This document shows, piece after piece, positions 53,436 through 60,942 of a DNA stretch of 64,000 nucleotides; positions within the stretch are counted from its first letter, which is position 1; each line of letters begins with the position of its first letter. The translations under genes were made by a program, and so were the position numbers. The stretch lies in contig PGYV01000008.1 in assembly GCA_002839855.1 (NCBI GenBank), positions 1 through 64,000 on the forward strand, in the 5' to 3' direction. Below the pieces are notes generated by a model. The model searched no databases and was not told the DNA's origin. It was given only the letters and a program-made list of their open reading frames with translations. The DNA is from Candidatus Goldiibacteriota bacterium HGW-Goldbacteria-1. Its GTDB lineage: Bacteria > Oederibacteriota > PGYV01.

Positions 53436-54452
53436 ATGATTATTGTATTAAAACCAAAAACAACTAAGGCGCAGATAAACCACATTGTTAAAAAGATTGC
53501 GGGTTTTAAACTGCGCGCGCAGGTATCAAAGGGAAAAGAACGCACAATAATTGCCGTGATAGGCGATGAAAGGGTGCTGTCAACTGTTCCTGTGGAAGCT
53601 TTCCCGGGCGTGGAAAAAGTAATGACAGTATTAAAACCGTATAAGCTTGCCAGCAAGGATTTCAGAAAAGAGCCTTCAATTATAGACCTTGGATTGGGAG
53701 TGAAAATAGGCGGAAATCATATTGCCATGATAGCAGGGCCGTGTTCCGTTGAAAGCAGGGAGCAGCTTTTAGCCACAGCCAAAGCCGTGAAAGCAGCGGG
53801 CGCCAACGTGTTAAGGGGCGGCGCTTTTAAACCAAGGACATCTCCTTACGCTTTTCAGGGAATGGCTGAAGAGGGTTTAAAGATACTTGCGGAAGCAAGG
53901 GAACTATACAAAATGCCGGTTGTAACAGAAGTGCTTGATACAAGGCATGTGGAACTTGTAAATAAATACGCGGACTGTTTTCAGATAGGCGCGCGTAATA
54001 TGCAGAACTTTGAACTTTTAAAAGAAGTGGGCAAAATGAACAAACCGGTGCTTTTAAAAAGAGGGCTTATGTCCACGGTTAAAGAGTGGCTTATGTCCGC
54101 GGAATACATCCTTGCCAACGGCAACATGAACGTAATTTTATGCGAACGCGGGATAAGGACTTTTGAAACCGAAACAAGAAACACCCTTGACTTATCCGCA
54201 ATACCGCTTGTTAAGTCGTTAAGCCATCTTCCCGTGGTATCTGACCCTTCACACGGCACAGGCAAAAAGCCGCTTATTTATCCGATGGCATTGGCATCAG
54301 TTGCGGCAGGCGCGGACGGTGTTTTAATTGAAGTTCATCCCAAGCCGGAAACAGCACTATCAGACGGCGACCAGTCATTATTGCCTTTAGAATACAAGAA
54401 GCTTGTTGACGACGCAAGAAAAGTGGCAAAGGCGATTGGAAGGACGCTTTAA
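53436..54452 (+). CDS. aroF: DAHP synthase, type I-beta with N-terminal regulatory domain
   Basis: The 338-residue enzyme condenses PEP and erythrose 4-phosphate at the entry of the shikimate pathway. Residues 1-70 form the ferredoxin-like regulatory domain of the Thermotoga/Bacillus type (IIVLKPKTTKAQINHIVKKI). The barrel has AMIAGPCSVESREQLL, LRGGAFKPRTSPYAFQG, QIGARNMQNFELLKEVG, PVLLKRG, ILCERGIRTFE and SDPSHGTGKK. AGGAGG lies before ATG 53436. A 559-base repeat-rich spacer separates it from tyrA. Confidence 0.95.
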   Translation: MIIVLKPKTTKAQINHIVKKIAGFKLRAQVSKGKERTIIAVIGDERVLSTVPVEAFPGVEKVMTVLKPYKLASKDFRKEPSIIDLGLGVKIGGNHIAMIAGPCSVESREQLLATAKAVKAAGANVLRGGAFKPRTSPYAFQGMAEEGLKILAEARELYKMPVVTEVLDTRHVELVNKYADCFQIGARNMQNFELLKEVGKMNKPVLLKRGLMSTVKEWLMSAEYILANGNMNVILCERGIRTFETETRNTLDLSAIPLVKSLSHLPVVSDPSHGTGKKPLIYPMALASVAAGADGVLIEVHPKPETALSDGDQSLLPLEYKKLVDDARKVAKAIGRTL

Positions 54453-54456
54453 AGGC

Positions 54457-54576
54457 GCAGCTAGGCAGCTAGGCAGCTAGGCAGCTAGGCAGCTAGGCAG
54501 CTAGGCAGCTAGGCGGATAGGCGGATAGGCGGATAGGCGGATAGGCGGATAGGCGGATAGGCGGATAGGCGGATAG
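54457..54576 (+). repeat. Two-block octamer tandem array (7 x GCAGCTAG, 8 x GCGGATAG)
   Basis: Seven perfect GCAGCTAG units (54457-54512) switch without a break to eight perfect GCGGATAG units (54513-54576). There is no spacer and no coding frame. It begins 5 bases after the aroF stop. It is the clearest of three octamer-type arrays in this spacer. Confidence 0.97.
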
Positions 54577-54584
54577 GTCTGGTA

Positions 54585-54867
54585 CTGGTAGGCGCACCTT
54601 TTAAGGTGCGGTTGTAGCGAGCCTGTGAGCGGAAATCCCGGCAATGAAGCGAATGTATGAGCGAAAGTAGGCGGGACAGTTGGTGTTGATTTTGATTTTA
54701 AAAAAATATAAACAACGCACCCTAAAGGGTGCGGCTACCAAGGCTAAATCTAATAAAGAGATAGCAAGAGCGAATTATAAGAACGGTTCTGGTAGACGCG
54801 GGTCTTTAGCCCGCGGTAGTTGAAATGAAAAATATAAACAACGCACCCTAAAGGGTGCGGCTACCAA
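54585..54867. repeat. Cluster of four REP-like hairpins (GGTAG...CGCACC type)
   Basis: Copies lie at about 54585-54616, 54702-54741, 54788-54821 and 54828-54867. Copies 2 and 4 are identical over 40 bp, including the AT-rich lead AAAAATATAAACAACG and the hairpin CGCACCCTAAAGGGTGCG followed by GCTACCAA. Copy 1 is in the opposite orientation with CGCACC/GGTGCG. Copy 3 shares the GGTAG end with a different stem (CGCGGG/CCCGCG). They look like REP elements, and some may terminate aroF transcripts. Confidence 0.85.
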
Positions 54868-54963
54868 ACCGAAAAGAATAACGACTTGGATATTAATTAA
54901 GCAACAAGAGGATATAGCAGAAGCGGTAAAGATATGTGTTTAATGTTTGGCGGGTTTTACTAA

Positions 54964-54995
54964 GCATCTAACCCTCCAAGCGTCCAAGCATCTGA
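54964..54995 (+). repeat. Degenerate octamer array (GCATCTAA type)
   Basis: Four 8-bp units read GCATCTAA, CCCTCCAA, GCGTCCAA and GCATCTGA. It resembles the 54457 array in period and general pattern but is diverged. It ends 7 bases before the GGAG of tyrA. Confidence 0.6.
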
Positions 54996-55011
54996 ATTTA
55001 CAGGAGTTAAT

Positions 55012-55857
55012 ATGAAAACAATGTTTAAAAAAGTTACCATAGTCGGGATGGGAATGATGGGCGGAAGCCTGGGCATGGCTTTGCTTAAAAACCGTATTGC
55101 AAAAGAAGTATGCGGGGCGGGCAGAAATATTACCAAACTTAATGAAGCCAAGAAACTTAACGCCGCTACAATGGTTACTGATAATTTAGAAGAAGCCGTT
55201 AAAGGCGCTGATTTAATTGTTATAAGCGTGGTGGCGGACAAAATAGCGCAGATGTATAAGAAGCTGCTTGAAGCAGGGCTTACAAAAGAAACTATAGTAA
55301 CTGATATGGGAAGCGTTAAAAAAGAAATAACGGATGATATCTGCGCGTTAAAAGGGTACCGGGATAACTTTATCGGTTCACATCCTATGGTGGGTTCCGA
55401 AAAAACAGGGGTAAAAAACAGTATCTTTAACCTGTTTAACGCGGGCAATTGTATCGTAACAGGCAATAAGGACAGCAAGGGCGTGAAAAAAGTAACAGCA
55501 CTGTGGAAGTCCGTCGGTATGCACACGGTCTTTATGACGCCGCAGCAGCACGATGATGCAGTGGCGGGAATAAGCCATATGCCGCACCTTGCGGCGTTCG
55601 CGCTGTTGATATCACAGAAGGGCTGCATAAAAAACAGCAGCAATATAATAGGTTCGGGTTTTAAAAGCATGACAAGGATAGGCGCGTCTGATGAAGACGT
55701 CTGGGCGGGAATCCTTTACGCGAATAAGGCGCAGGTATTAAAACAGACGGAAAGATTCAGAAAAGAACTGGAACAGGCAGAAAAAATGTTAAAAGCCGGC
55801 AAGCTGGCGGGCTATATAAAAACCGCAAGGCTTTTAAGGGAGTCTCTGGACAAATGA
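55012..55857 (+). CDS. tyrA: Prephenate dehydrogenase
   Basis: The 281-residue NAD-dependent TyrA oxidises prephenate to hydroxyphenylpyruvate. The Rossmann motif VGMGMMGGSLGMAL is near residue 10-23. Also visible are TDMGSVKKEITDDI, FIGSHPMVGSEKTGVKNS (catalytic His), MTPQQHDDAVAGISHMPHLAAFAL and GFKSMTRIGASDEDVWAGI. There is no chorismate mutase or ACT domain. It follows CAGGAG and overlaps aroA by four bases. Confidence 0.95.
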   Translation: MKTMFKKVTIVGMGMMGGSLGMALLKNRIAKEVCGAGRNITKLNEAKKLNAATMVTDNLEEAVKGADLIVISVVADKIAQMYKKLLEAGLTKETIVTDMGSVKKEITDDICALKGYRDNFIGSHPMVGSEKTGVKNSIFNLFNAGNCIVTGNKDSKGVKKVTALWKSVGMHTVFMTPQQHDDAVAGISHMPHLAAFALLISQKGCIKNSSNIIGSGFKSMTRIGASDEDVWAGILYANKAQVLKQTERFRKELEQAEKMLKAGKLAGYIKTARLLRESLDK

Positions 55858-57149
55858 AAAAAATACAGATTGTGCCGGTATCCGGCGTAAAGAAAAAACT
55901 TTCAGTGCAGGGTGATAAATCAATTTCACACAGGGCTGTAATAATAGGCGCTCTTGCTGAAGGCCTTACAACGGTGACAAGTTTTCTTGAAGCTGAAGAC
56001 ACAATAAACACTGTCAGAATTTTTAAGAAATTAGGTGTGCAGATAAAAAAAGAAAACGGCACTGTCTATATTCACGGCAGGGGGCTTGCTTCCCTGCGTC
56101 AGACTTCTGACGTGCTTTATGTGGGAAATTCCGGAACGGGAATGAGGCTTATACTTGGCGTTTTAGCGGCACAGCCCTTTGTAAGCAGAATAACGGGCGA
56201 CGCGCAGATAGTAAAAAGGCCCATGAAACGTGTAATTGAACCGCTTCAGCTTATGGGTGCTTCGCTTTCAAGCAATCATGGTTTTGCGCCGGTTACGGTT
56301 CAGGGCGGCGCTTTAAGGGCGATAAAATATAAAATGCCCATGGCAAGCGCGCAGGTAAAATCATCGGTTTTACTGGCCGGCCTTTACGCGTCGGGCGATA
56401 CGGTAATAACAGAACCGGAACGTTCGCGTGACCATACGGAACGCATGCTTAAGTATTTTGGCGCGGACATATCGGTTAAAGGAAATACAGTTGTATTAAA
56501 ATCCGGGGCAAGGCTTAAAGGAAAAAAAGTTGTTGTTCCGGCAGACATAAGTTCGGCCGCGTATTTTATGGCGGCGGGCGCCCTTATGAAAAAAAGTTCA
56601 ATTACAATTGTCAATGTCGGTCTTAATAAATCAAGGACCGGCATTATTGATATTATGAAAAAAATGGGCGCGAAAATAAAACTTACCAATTTAAAAAATC
56701 AGAACGGCGAAGAAACCGGGGATATAACCGTTTCCACGTCGGCTTTAAAAGGTACTGTTATAAAAGGCGCAATTATTCCGCGCCTTATCGATGAAATTCC
56801 CGTAATTGCGGTCCTTGCGGCGGCAGCCAAAGGAAAGACAATAATCCGCGGGGCAAAGGAACTTAGGGTTAAAGAAACAGACAGGATAAAAACTGTCCTT
56901 ACCAACCTGGACAGGCTTGGCATAAAAACAGAAGAATACGAAGACGGCTTTGCGGTTTACGGAAACGAAGGCAAACCTTTTACTTACGCTTCAATTGATT
57001 CATACGGAGACCACAGGATAGCCATGGCGTTTACAGTGGCAGCCCTTGTAAGCGAAAACGGGCTGCTTATAAAAGACATTGACTGCATCAATACTTCTTT
57101 TCCGGAATTCTTTACGCTGATAAAAAGCCTTAAGGGGAAAAAGAAATGA
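55854..57149 (+). CDS. aroA: EPSP synthase (5-enolpyruvylshikimate-3-phosphate synthase)
   Basis: The 431-residue enzyme makes EPSP in the shikimate pathway. GDKSISHRAVIIGALAEG, YVGNSGTGMRLILGVL, ASAQVKSSVLLAGLYA, ADISSAAYFMAAGAL, IDEIPVIAVLAAAAKG, ELRVKETDRI and YGDHRIAMAFTVAAL are in order. The GNSGTGMRL loop is closer to the Gram-positive type than to E. coli GNAGTAMR. It overlaps both tyrA and plsC (ATGA), so translation is coupled. Confidence 0.97.
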   Translation: MKKIQIVPVSGVKKKLSVQGDKSISHRAVIIGALAEGLTTVTSFLEAEDTINTVRIFKKLGVQIKKENGTVYIHGRGLASLRQTSDVLYVGNSGTGMRLILGVLAAQPFVSRITGDAQIVKRPMKRVIEPLQLMGASLSSNHGFAPVTVQGGALRAIKYKMPMASAQVKSSVLLAGLYASGDTVITEPERSRDHTERMLKYFGADISVKGNTVVLKSGARLKGKKVVVPADISSAAYFMAAGALMKKSSITIVNVGLNKSRTGIIDIMKKMGAKIKLTNLKNQNGEETGDITVSTSALKGTVIKGAIIPRLIDEIPVIAVLAAAAKGKTIIRGAKELRVKETDRIKTVLTNLDRLGIKTEEYEDGFAVYGNEGKPFTYASIDSYGDHRIAMAFTVAALVSENGLLIKDIDCINTSFPEFFTLIKSLKGKKK

Positions 57150-57817
57150 AAGAACCATGGAAGATAACATACTTTATAGTGTTCCGTTTTTTAAGGCGGC
57201 TGATGTGGGTTTATTTTGTTATTTTTCATAAAATAAAATTTGTTAATACAAATAAGGTTCCCAAAAAAGGCGGATTAATTGTAATGCCAAACCATTCAAG
57301 TTATTTTGACCCGCCGACCGCCGGCGCGCTTGGTTTTAAAAGGAATTGCAGGTTTATGGCGCGTGATACGCTTTTTAAAAATAAGATTTTTGGCTGTATA
57401 ATAGGAAACCTTGGGGCTTTTCCCGTAAAAAGGGGAAGGGTAGACCGGGGAGCGTGGGATAAATTTATAGAACTTGTAAAGGCAGGGTGGGCTGTAATGT
57501 TTTTTCCGGAAGGCACAAGGACGCTAACCGGGGAAATTCAGGACGGCAAACCGGGTACGGGTATGCTGGTTTATCAGACCAAAGGAAAGGTGCTTCCTGT
57601 ATATATTCACGGGGCGTTTGAAGCGTGGCCAAAAGGCGGCAAACCGAAATTATTTACGCCTATCACCATCGTTTACGGCGATGTGATGTCATTTGATGAT
57701 TTGTTTGAAAAGCCCGAAGGCAGGGAAGTTTACGAGGAAATTACGGCAAGGGTTATAAACAGGCTAAGAGAGATGAAAGCGGACTATTTAAAAAATCAGG
57801 GCGATAAAATTAATTAA
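57146..57817 (+). CDS. plsC: 1-acyl-sn-glycerol-3-phosphate acyltransferase
   Basis: The 223-residue PlsC-type enzyme adds the second acyl chain to make phosphatidic acid. The catalytic NHSSYFDPP (HX4D) lies at about residue 50, with RFMARDTLFKNKIFG, GAFPVKRG, FFPEGTRTLTGEI and LPVYIHG further on. A hydrophobic N-terminus (ITYFIVFRFLRRLMWVYFVIF) should anchor it in the inner membrane. It overlaps aroA by four bases; ispH follows after 18. Confidence 0.92.
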   Translation: MKEPWKITYFIVFRFLRRLMWVYFVIFHKIKFVNTNKVPKKGGLIVMPNHSSYFDPPTAGALGFKRNCRFMARDTLFKNKIFGCIIGNLGAFPVKRGRVDRGAWDKFIELVKAGWAVMFFPEGTRTLTGEIQDGKPGTGMLVYQTKGKVLPVYIHGAFEAWPKGGKPKLFTPITIVYGDVMSFDDLFEKPEGREVYEEITARVINRLREMKADYLKNQGDKIN

Positions 57818-57835
57818 TAATAAGCGGGCTTAATA

Positions 57836-58726
57836 ATGGCAAAGAAGAAAAAGTTTACGGTAACAATAGCGCAGGGTTCCGGGTTTTGTTTCGGAGTTCA
57901 AAGGGCCATGAAACTGGCTTTTGAATACGCGGATAAAAATACCGATAAGGGCGTGTATTCTTTAAGGCAGATAATTCACAACCCGCAGGAATCGGCAAGG
58001 CTTGAAAAAGCGGGAGCCAGGCATGTGGAATCCGTTGACGGAATAAAAAAAGGCGGCTGTGCCATAATAAGCACGCACGGAATAACGCCGGCAGAAGAAA
58101 CGCAGTTAAGGGCAAAAGCGGCAGACGTGCTTGACACCACATGCCCTTACGTTAAGAAGATTCATAAAGCCGTGGAAAGGCTTAAAGATGAAGGTTATCA
58201 GATTATAATAGTTGGCGATAAAGAACATTACGAAGTTAAAGGTATTTCAGGATACGCGGGTGATAAAGGCATAGTTTTAAACACCGCCGCGGATGTGATG
58301 AAAGCGCACCTTGAAAGCAGGGTTGGCGTTGTATGCCAGACCACGCAGAGCGCCGAAAAATTTATGGAAATTGCGGCTGCGGTGATGAAAAAAGTGCTTG
58401 TTGGAAGGTACGCTGAAGTAAGGGTGTTTAACACAATATGTGATGCCACCCAGAAAAGGCAGGAAGCGACAATGCAGCTTGCGAAAAAGTCCGACCTTAT
58501 GATAATAGTGGGCGGCAAGAACAGCGCCAATACAAAAAGGCTTTATGAACTTTCGCGCGGTATATTAAAGGAAGTGCGCCACGTGGAAACGGCGGCGGAA
58601 ATAAAAAAAGAGTGGCTGAAAGGGAAAACCAGGATTGGAATAAGCGCCGGGGCTTCAACGCCGGAAAGCGCCATAAAAGAGATAATAAATAAAATAAAAT
58701 ACATGGAGCAGCATGATGGAAAATGA
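57836..58726 (+). CDS. ispH: 4-hydroxy-3-methylbut-2-enyl diphosphate reductase
   Basis: The 296-residue Fe-S enzyme completes the MEP isoprenoid pathway. The three cluster cysteines are in GFCFGVQRAM, TTCPYVKK and NTICDATQKRQ. Other conserved points are IIHNPQES, ISTHGI, VVCQTTQS and GISAGASTPESAI. It overlaps the S1-protein gene by 11-14 bases; ispH with an S1-domain protein, fused or adjacent, is a known pairing in Clostridia. Confidence 0.96.
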   Translation: MAKKKKFTVTIAQGSGFCFGVQRAMKLAFEYADKNTDKGVYSLRQIIHNPQESARLEKAGARHVESVDGIKKGGCAIISTHGITPAEETQLRAKAADVLDTTCPYVKKIHKAVERLKDEGYQIIIVGDKEHYEVKGISGYAGDKGIVLNTAADVMKAHLESRVGVVCQTTQSAEKFMEIAAAVMKKVLVGRYAEVRVFNTICDATQKRQEATMQLAKKSDLMIIVGGKNSANTKRLYELSRGILKEVRHVETAAEIKKEWLKGKTRIGISAGASTPESAIKEIINKIKYMEQHDGK

Positions 58727-60188
58727 GATCAGGAATATAAGGGAAGGAAAGGTCGTAAAAGGTAAAGTAATAAAGAAGAGCGACGGCGACCTTTTTGTTG
58801 ATATTGGATACAAATCAGAGGGTATTGTCCCCAAAGAAGAAACATCAAGATACAGCTATTATGAAGGGATTAATGAAGGGGACGAAATAGAGGTTCTTGT
58901 AAAGCGGATGGATAACGGCGAAGGTGTTGTGCTTTTGTCCAGGATTATCGCGGAAAAGAAAGCCGTGTTTTCCAAAGTGAAGGATTCTTTTCAGAAGGCT
59001 ACACCGCTTGACGGTAAAGTGGTCAAAGCGGTTAAAGGCGGATTTATTATTGATTTTGGGGCGAATGTGACGGCTTTTCTGCCCTTATCACATGCCAGGG
59101 TTCCGGCTGAAGAAATACTTAATAAGTTAATTCCTTTAAAGGTAATTCAGCTGGATGAAGAAAAAAGAAACGTGGTGGTATCCTATAAAGAAGCATCAGG
59201 TAATCAGATTAAAAAACCCGCGGAGGATATCAAGGCGCCTGAAAAACAGCAGGAAACAGCCGCTGTAAAACAGGAACAACCGGCAGCCGCGGAACCGGCA
59301 GCAAGCGCGCCTGTACAGCAGGTGCAGGAACCGTCTTTTGCCGCGGGATATAAGCATGGCGACAGGTTAAATGTGAAAGTAAAAAATATAACCGACGAAG
59401 GGCTTGAAGTTGAGCTTAGCCCCGAACTTAGCGGTTTCATACAGAAACAGGAACTTTCCTATTTTAGAAAGATAAACAACCCGGCTGATGTTTATTCGCA
59501 GGGTCAGGAATTTGAAGCGCAGATAATAAATATTGATAAGGATAAAAATAAAGTATTTTTAAGCATAAAAAGGCTTGAAGGCAATCCCTGGTTTGACATG
59601 GAAGAACGTTATCCGGTGGATGCAAGGGTGTTTGGCACAGTGGCGGAGATAATTGAAGGCGAAGGGATTAAGATAGAGATGGAAGAAAATGTGGACGCCT
59701 TTGTGGGGATGGATGACATATCATGGCAGGGCTTCGGGAAAATTTCCGAAGTGATTAAAGTTGGCGACAAAAAAGAGTTTAAGATACTGGCTGTTGATAA
59801 AGTAAAGAACAGGATAGTGCTTGGGTTAAAGGCGCTGACGCAGTCTCCGTGGACGTCTTTTGCCAATGTTTATAAGGAAGGAACCATTGTGGATGTAAAG
59901 GTTTTATCAATTGAAGAAGGGTGTGTAATCTGCGAGGTAATAGAAGGCATTAACGGCAGGATGCCGGTAAAGAACAGCGCCAAGATTACCTGCAAAAAAG
60001 GCGATGTGGTAAAGGCCAAGATAATTAAAGTGGACAAAGAACTAAAAAAGGTGACGCTTGCCGGCCGCGATATAGAGATGACCGAAGAGAAAAAACAGCT
60101 TGATGATTATATGAAGTCGCACGAGCATTCTTTTAAAATGAACGACCTGGTAGACCTTGATAAAGATAAAAAAGGTGAGACAAAATGA
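58716..60188 (+). CDS. rpsA: Five-domain S1 RNA-binding protein (ribosomal protein S1-like)
   Basis: The protein has about 490 residues. Two ATGs (58713, 58716) are possible; GGAG spacing favours the second. S1-type OB folds lie at about residues 9-80, 95-165, 215-290, 305-375 and 385-455, with VKGKVIKKSDGDLFVDIGYKSEGIVP and VKVKNITDEGLEVELSPELSGFIQKQELS as clear examples. Between domains 2 and 3 sits a 45-residue Gln/Ala/Pro/Lys low-complexity linker. Domain number and context fit a short ribosomal S1-like protein that binds mRNA. It overlaps rex by four bases. Confidence 0.9.
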   Translation: MENEIRNIREGKVVKGKVIKKSDGDLFVDIGYKSEGIVPKEETSRYSYYEGINEGDEIEVLVKRMDNGEGVVLLSRIIAEKKAVFSKVKDSFQKATPLDGKVVKAVKGGFIIDFGANVTAFLPLSHARVPAEEILNKLIPLKVIQLDEEKRNVVVSYKEASGNQIKKPAEDIKAPEKQQETAAVKQEQPAAAEPAASAPVQQVQEPSFAAGYKHGDRLNVKVKNITDEGLEVELSPELSGFIQKQELSYFRKINNPADVYSQGQEFEAQIINIDKDKNKVFLSIKRLEGNPWFDMEERYPVDARVFGTVAEIIEGEGIKIEMEENVDAFVGMDDISWQGFGKISEVIKVGDKKEFKILAVDKVKNRIVLGLKALTQSPWTSFANVYKEGTIVDVKVLSIEEGCVICEVIEGINGRMPVKNSAKITCKKGDVVKAKIIKVDKELKKVTLAGRDIEMTEEKKQLDDYMKSHEHSFKMNDLVDLDKDKKGETK

Positions 60189-60808
60189 TAAAAAAAATAC
60201 CGCTTCCCACGGTAAACAGGCTTTCTCTATACCTTAAATGTTTTTCGGAACTGTCGGCAGGCAGCGTGGAATACGTGTCTTCGGAACAGGTGGCAAAGCA
60301 GATAGGGCTTAATCCCGCGCAGGTAAGAAAAGACCTTGCTTATTTTGGCAAGTTTGGCCGCAGGGGTTTTGGCTATCACGTTGAACAGTTAAAAGAGAAT
60401 ATTTCTAAGATACTGGGCACGCATAAAGGCGTAAGGGTTGCCGTGGTCGGCACGGGAAACCTTGGCAGCGCGCTTTTAATGTACCGCGGTTTTGAAGCAA
60501 GGGGTTTTAAAGTGGTGGCGGGATTTGACGTGGACCCGGATAAAGTGGGCTGGGAATTAGACGGGGTAAAAATATATGGTTCTGAAGACATGGAAAAAGT
60601 GATAAAAAAAGAGAAGATAGAAATTTTAATAATCACCACCCCGGCTGCTGTTATACCGGATATTTTCACCAAACTTAAAAAGACCCCCATTAAGGGCGTG
60701 CTTAATTTCGCGGGTAAGCATCTGGTAAGCGATGAAGACATAATAATAAGAAACGTGGACCTTGCGCTGGAACTTGAACAGCTGATGTTTTTTTTAACAA
60801 ACAAATAG
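60185..60808 (+). CDS. rex: Redox-sensing transcriptional repressor Rex
   Basis: The 207-residue Rex senses the NADH/NAD ratio and represses fermentative and respiratory genes. The N-terminal winged helix has TVNRLSLYLKCFSEL and SSEQVAKQIGLNPAQVRKDLAYFGKFGRRGFGY. The Rossmann domain has VAVVGTGNLGSALL, VVAGFDVDPDKVG and LIITTPAAVIPDIF. It starts with ATGA overlapping the S1 gene. Two palindromes resembling Rex boxes, but one base wider, lie at 52.2 kb at the head of this gene run. Confidence 0.96.
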   Translation: MIKKIPLPTVNRLSLYLKCFSELSAGSVEYVSSEQVAKQIGLNPAQVRKDLAYFGKFGRRGFGYHVEQLKENISKILGTHKGVRVAVVGTGNLGSALLMYRGFEARGFKVVAGFDVDPDKVGWELDGVKIYGSEDMEKVIKKEKIEILIITTPAAVIPDIFTKLKKTPIKGVLNFAGKHLVSDEDIIIRNVDLALELEQLMFFLTNK

Positions 60809-60831
60809 GTTTTATTGGTTATGTTTTTAAA

Positions 60832-60885
60832 CGGACATGCGTGAATGCCGTGGCAAAGCCCGCATTCAAGCGCTGTCCCTACAAG
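60832..60885. repeat. Dispersed palindrome family D, copy 4 (full)
   Basis: CGGACATGCGTGAATG, then GCCCGCATTCAAGCGCTGTCCCTACAA is the reverse complement of the 30381 copy with few changes. It lies in the 134-base gap between rex and thrS; the rest of that gap holds a TATAAT (60910-60915) without a convincing -35. Confidence 0.8.
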
Positions 60886-60942
60886 AGCTTTTTTAAAAAC
60901 AATTTATTTTATAATTGAAAGGCAAAGCAAAAGGAGACTGAC

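Noticed and set aside
54457-54576. Octamer array as a CRISPR or replication iterons
   Set aside because: There are no spacers, and no replication initiator gene or DnaA boxes nearby.
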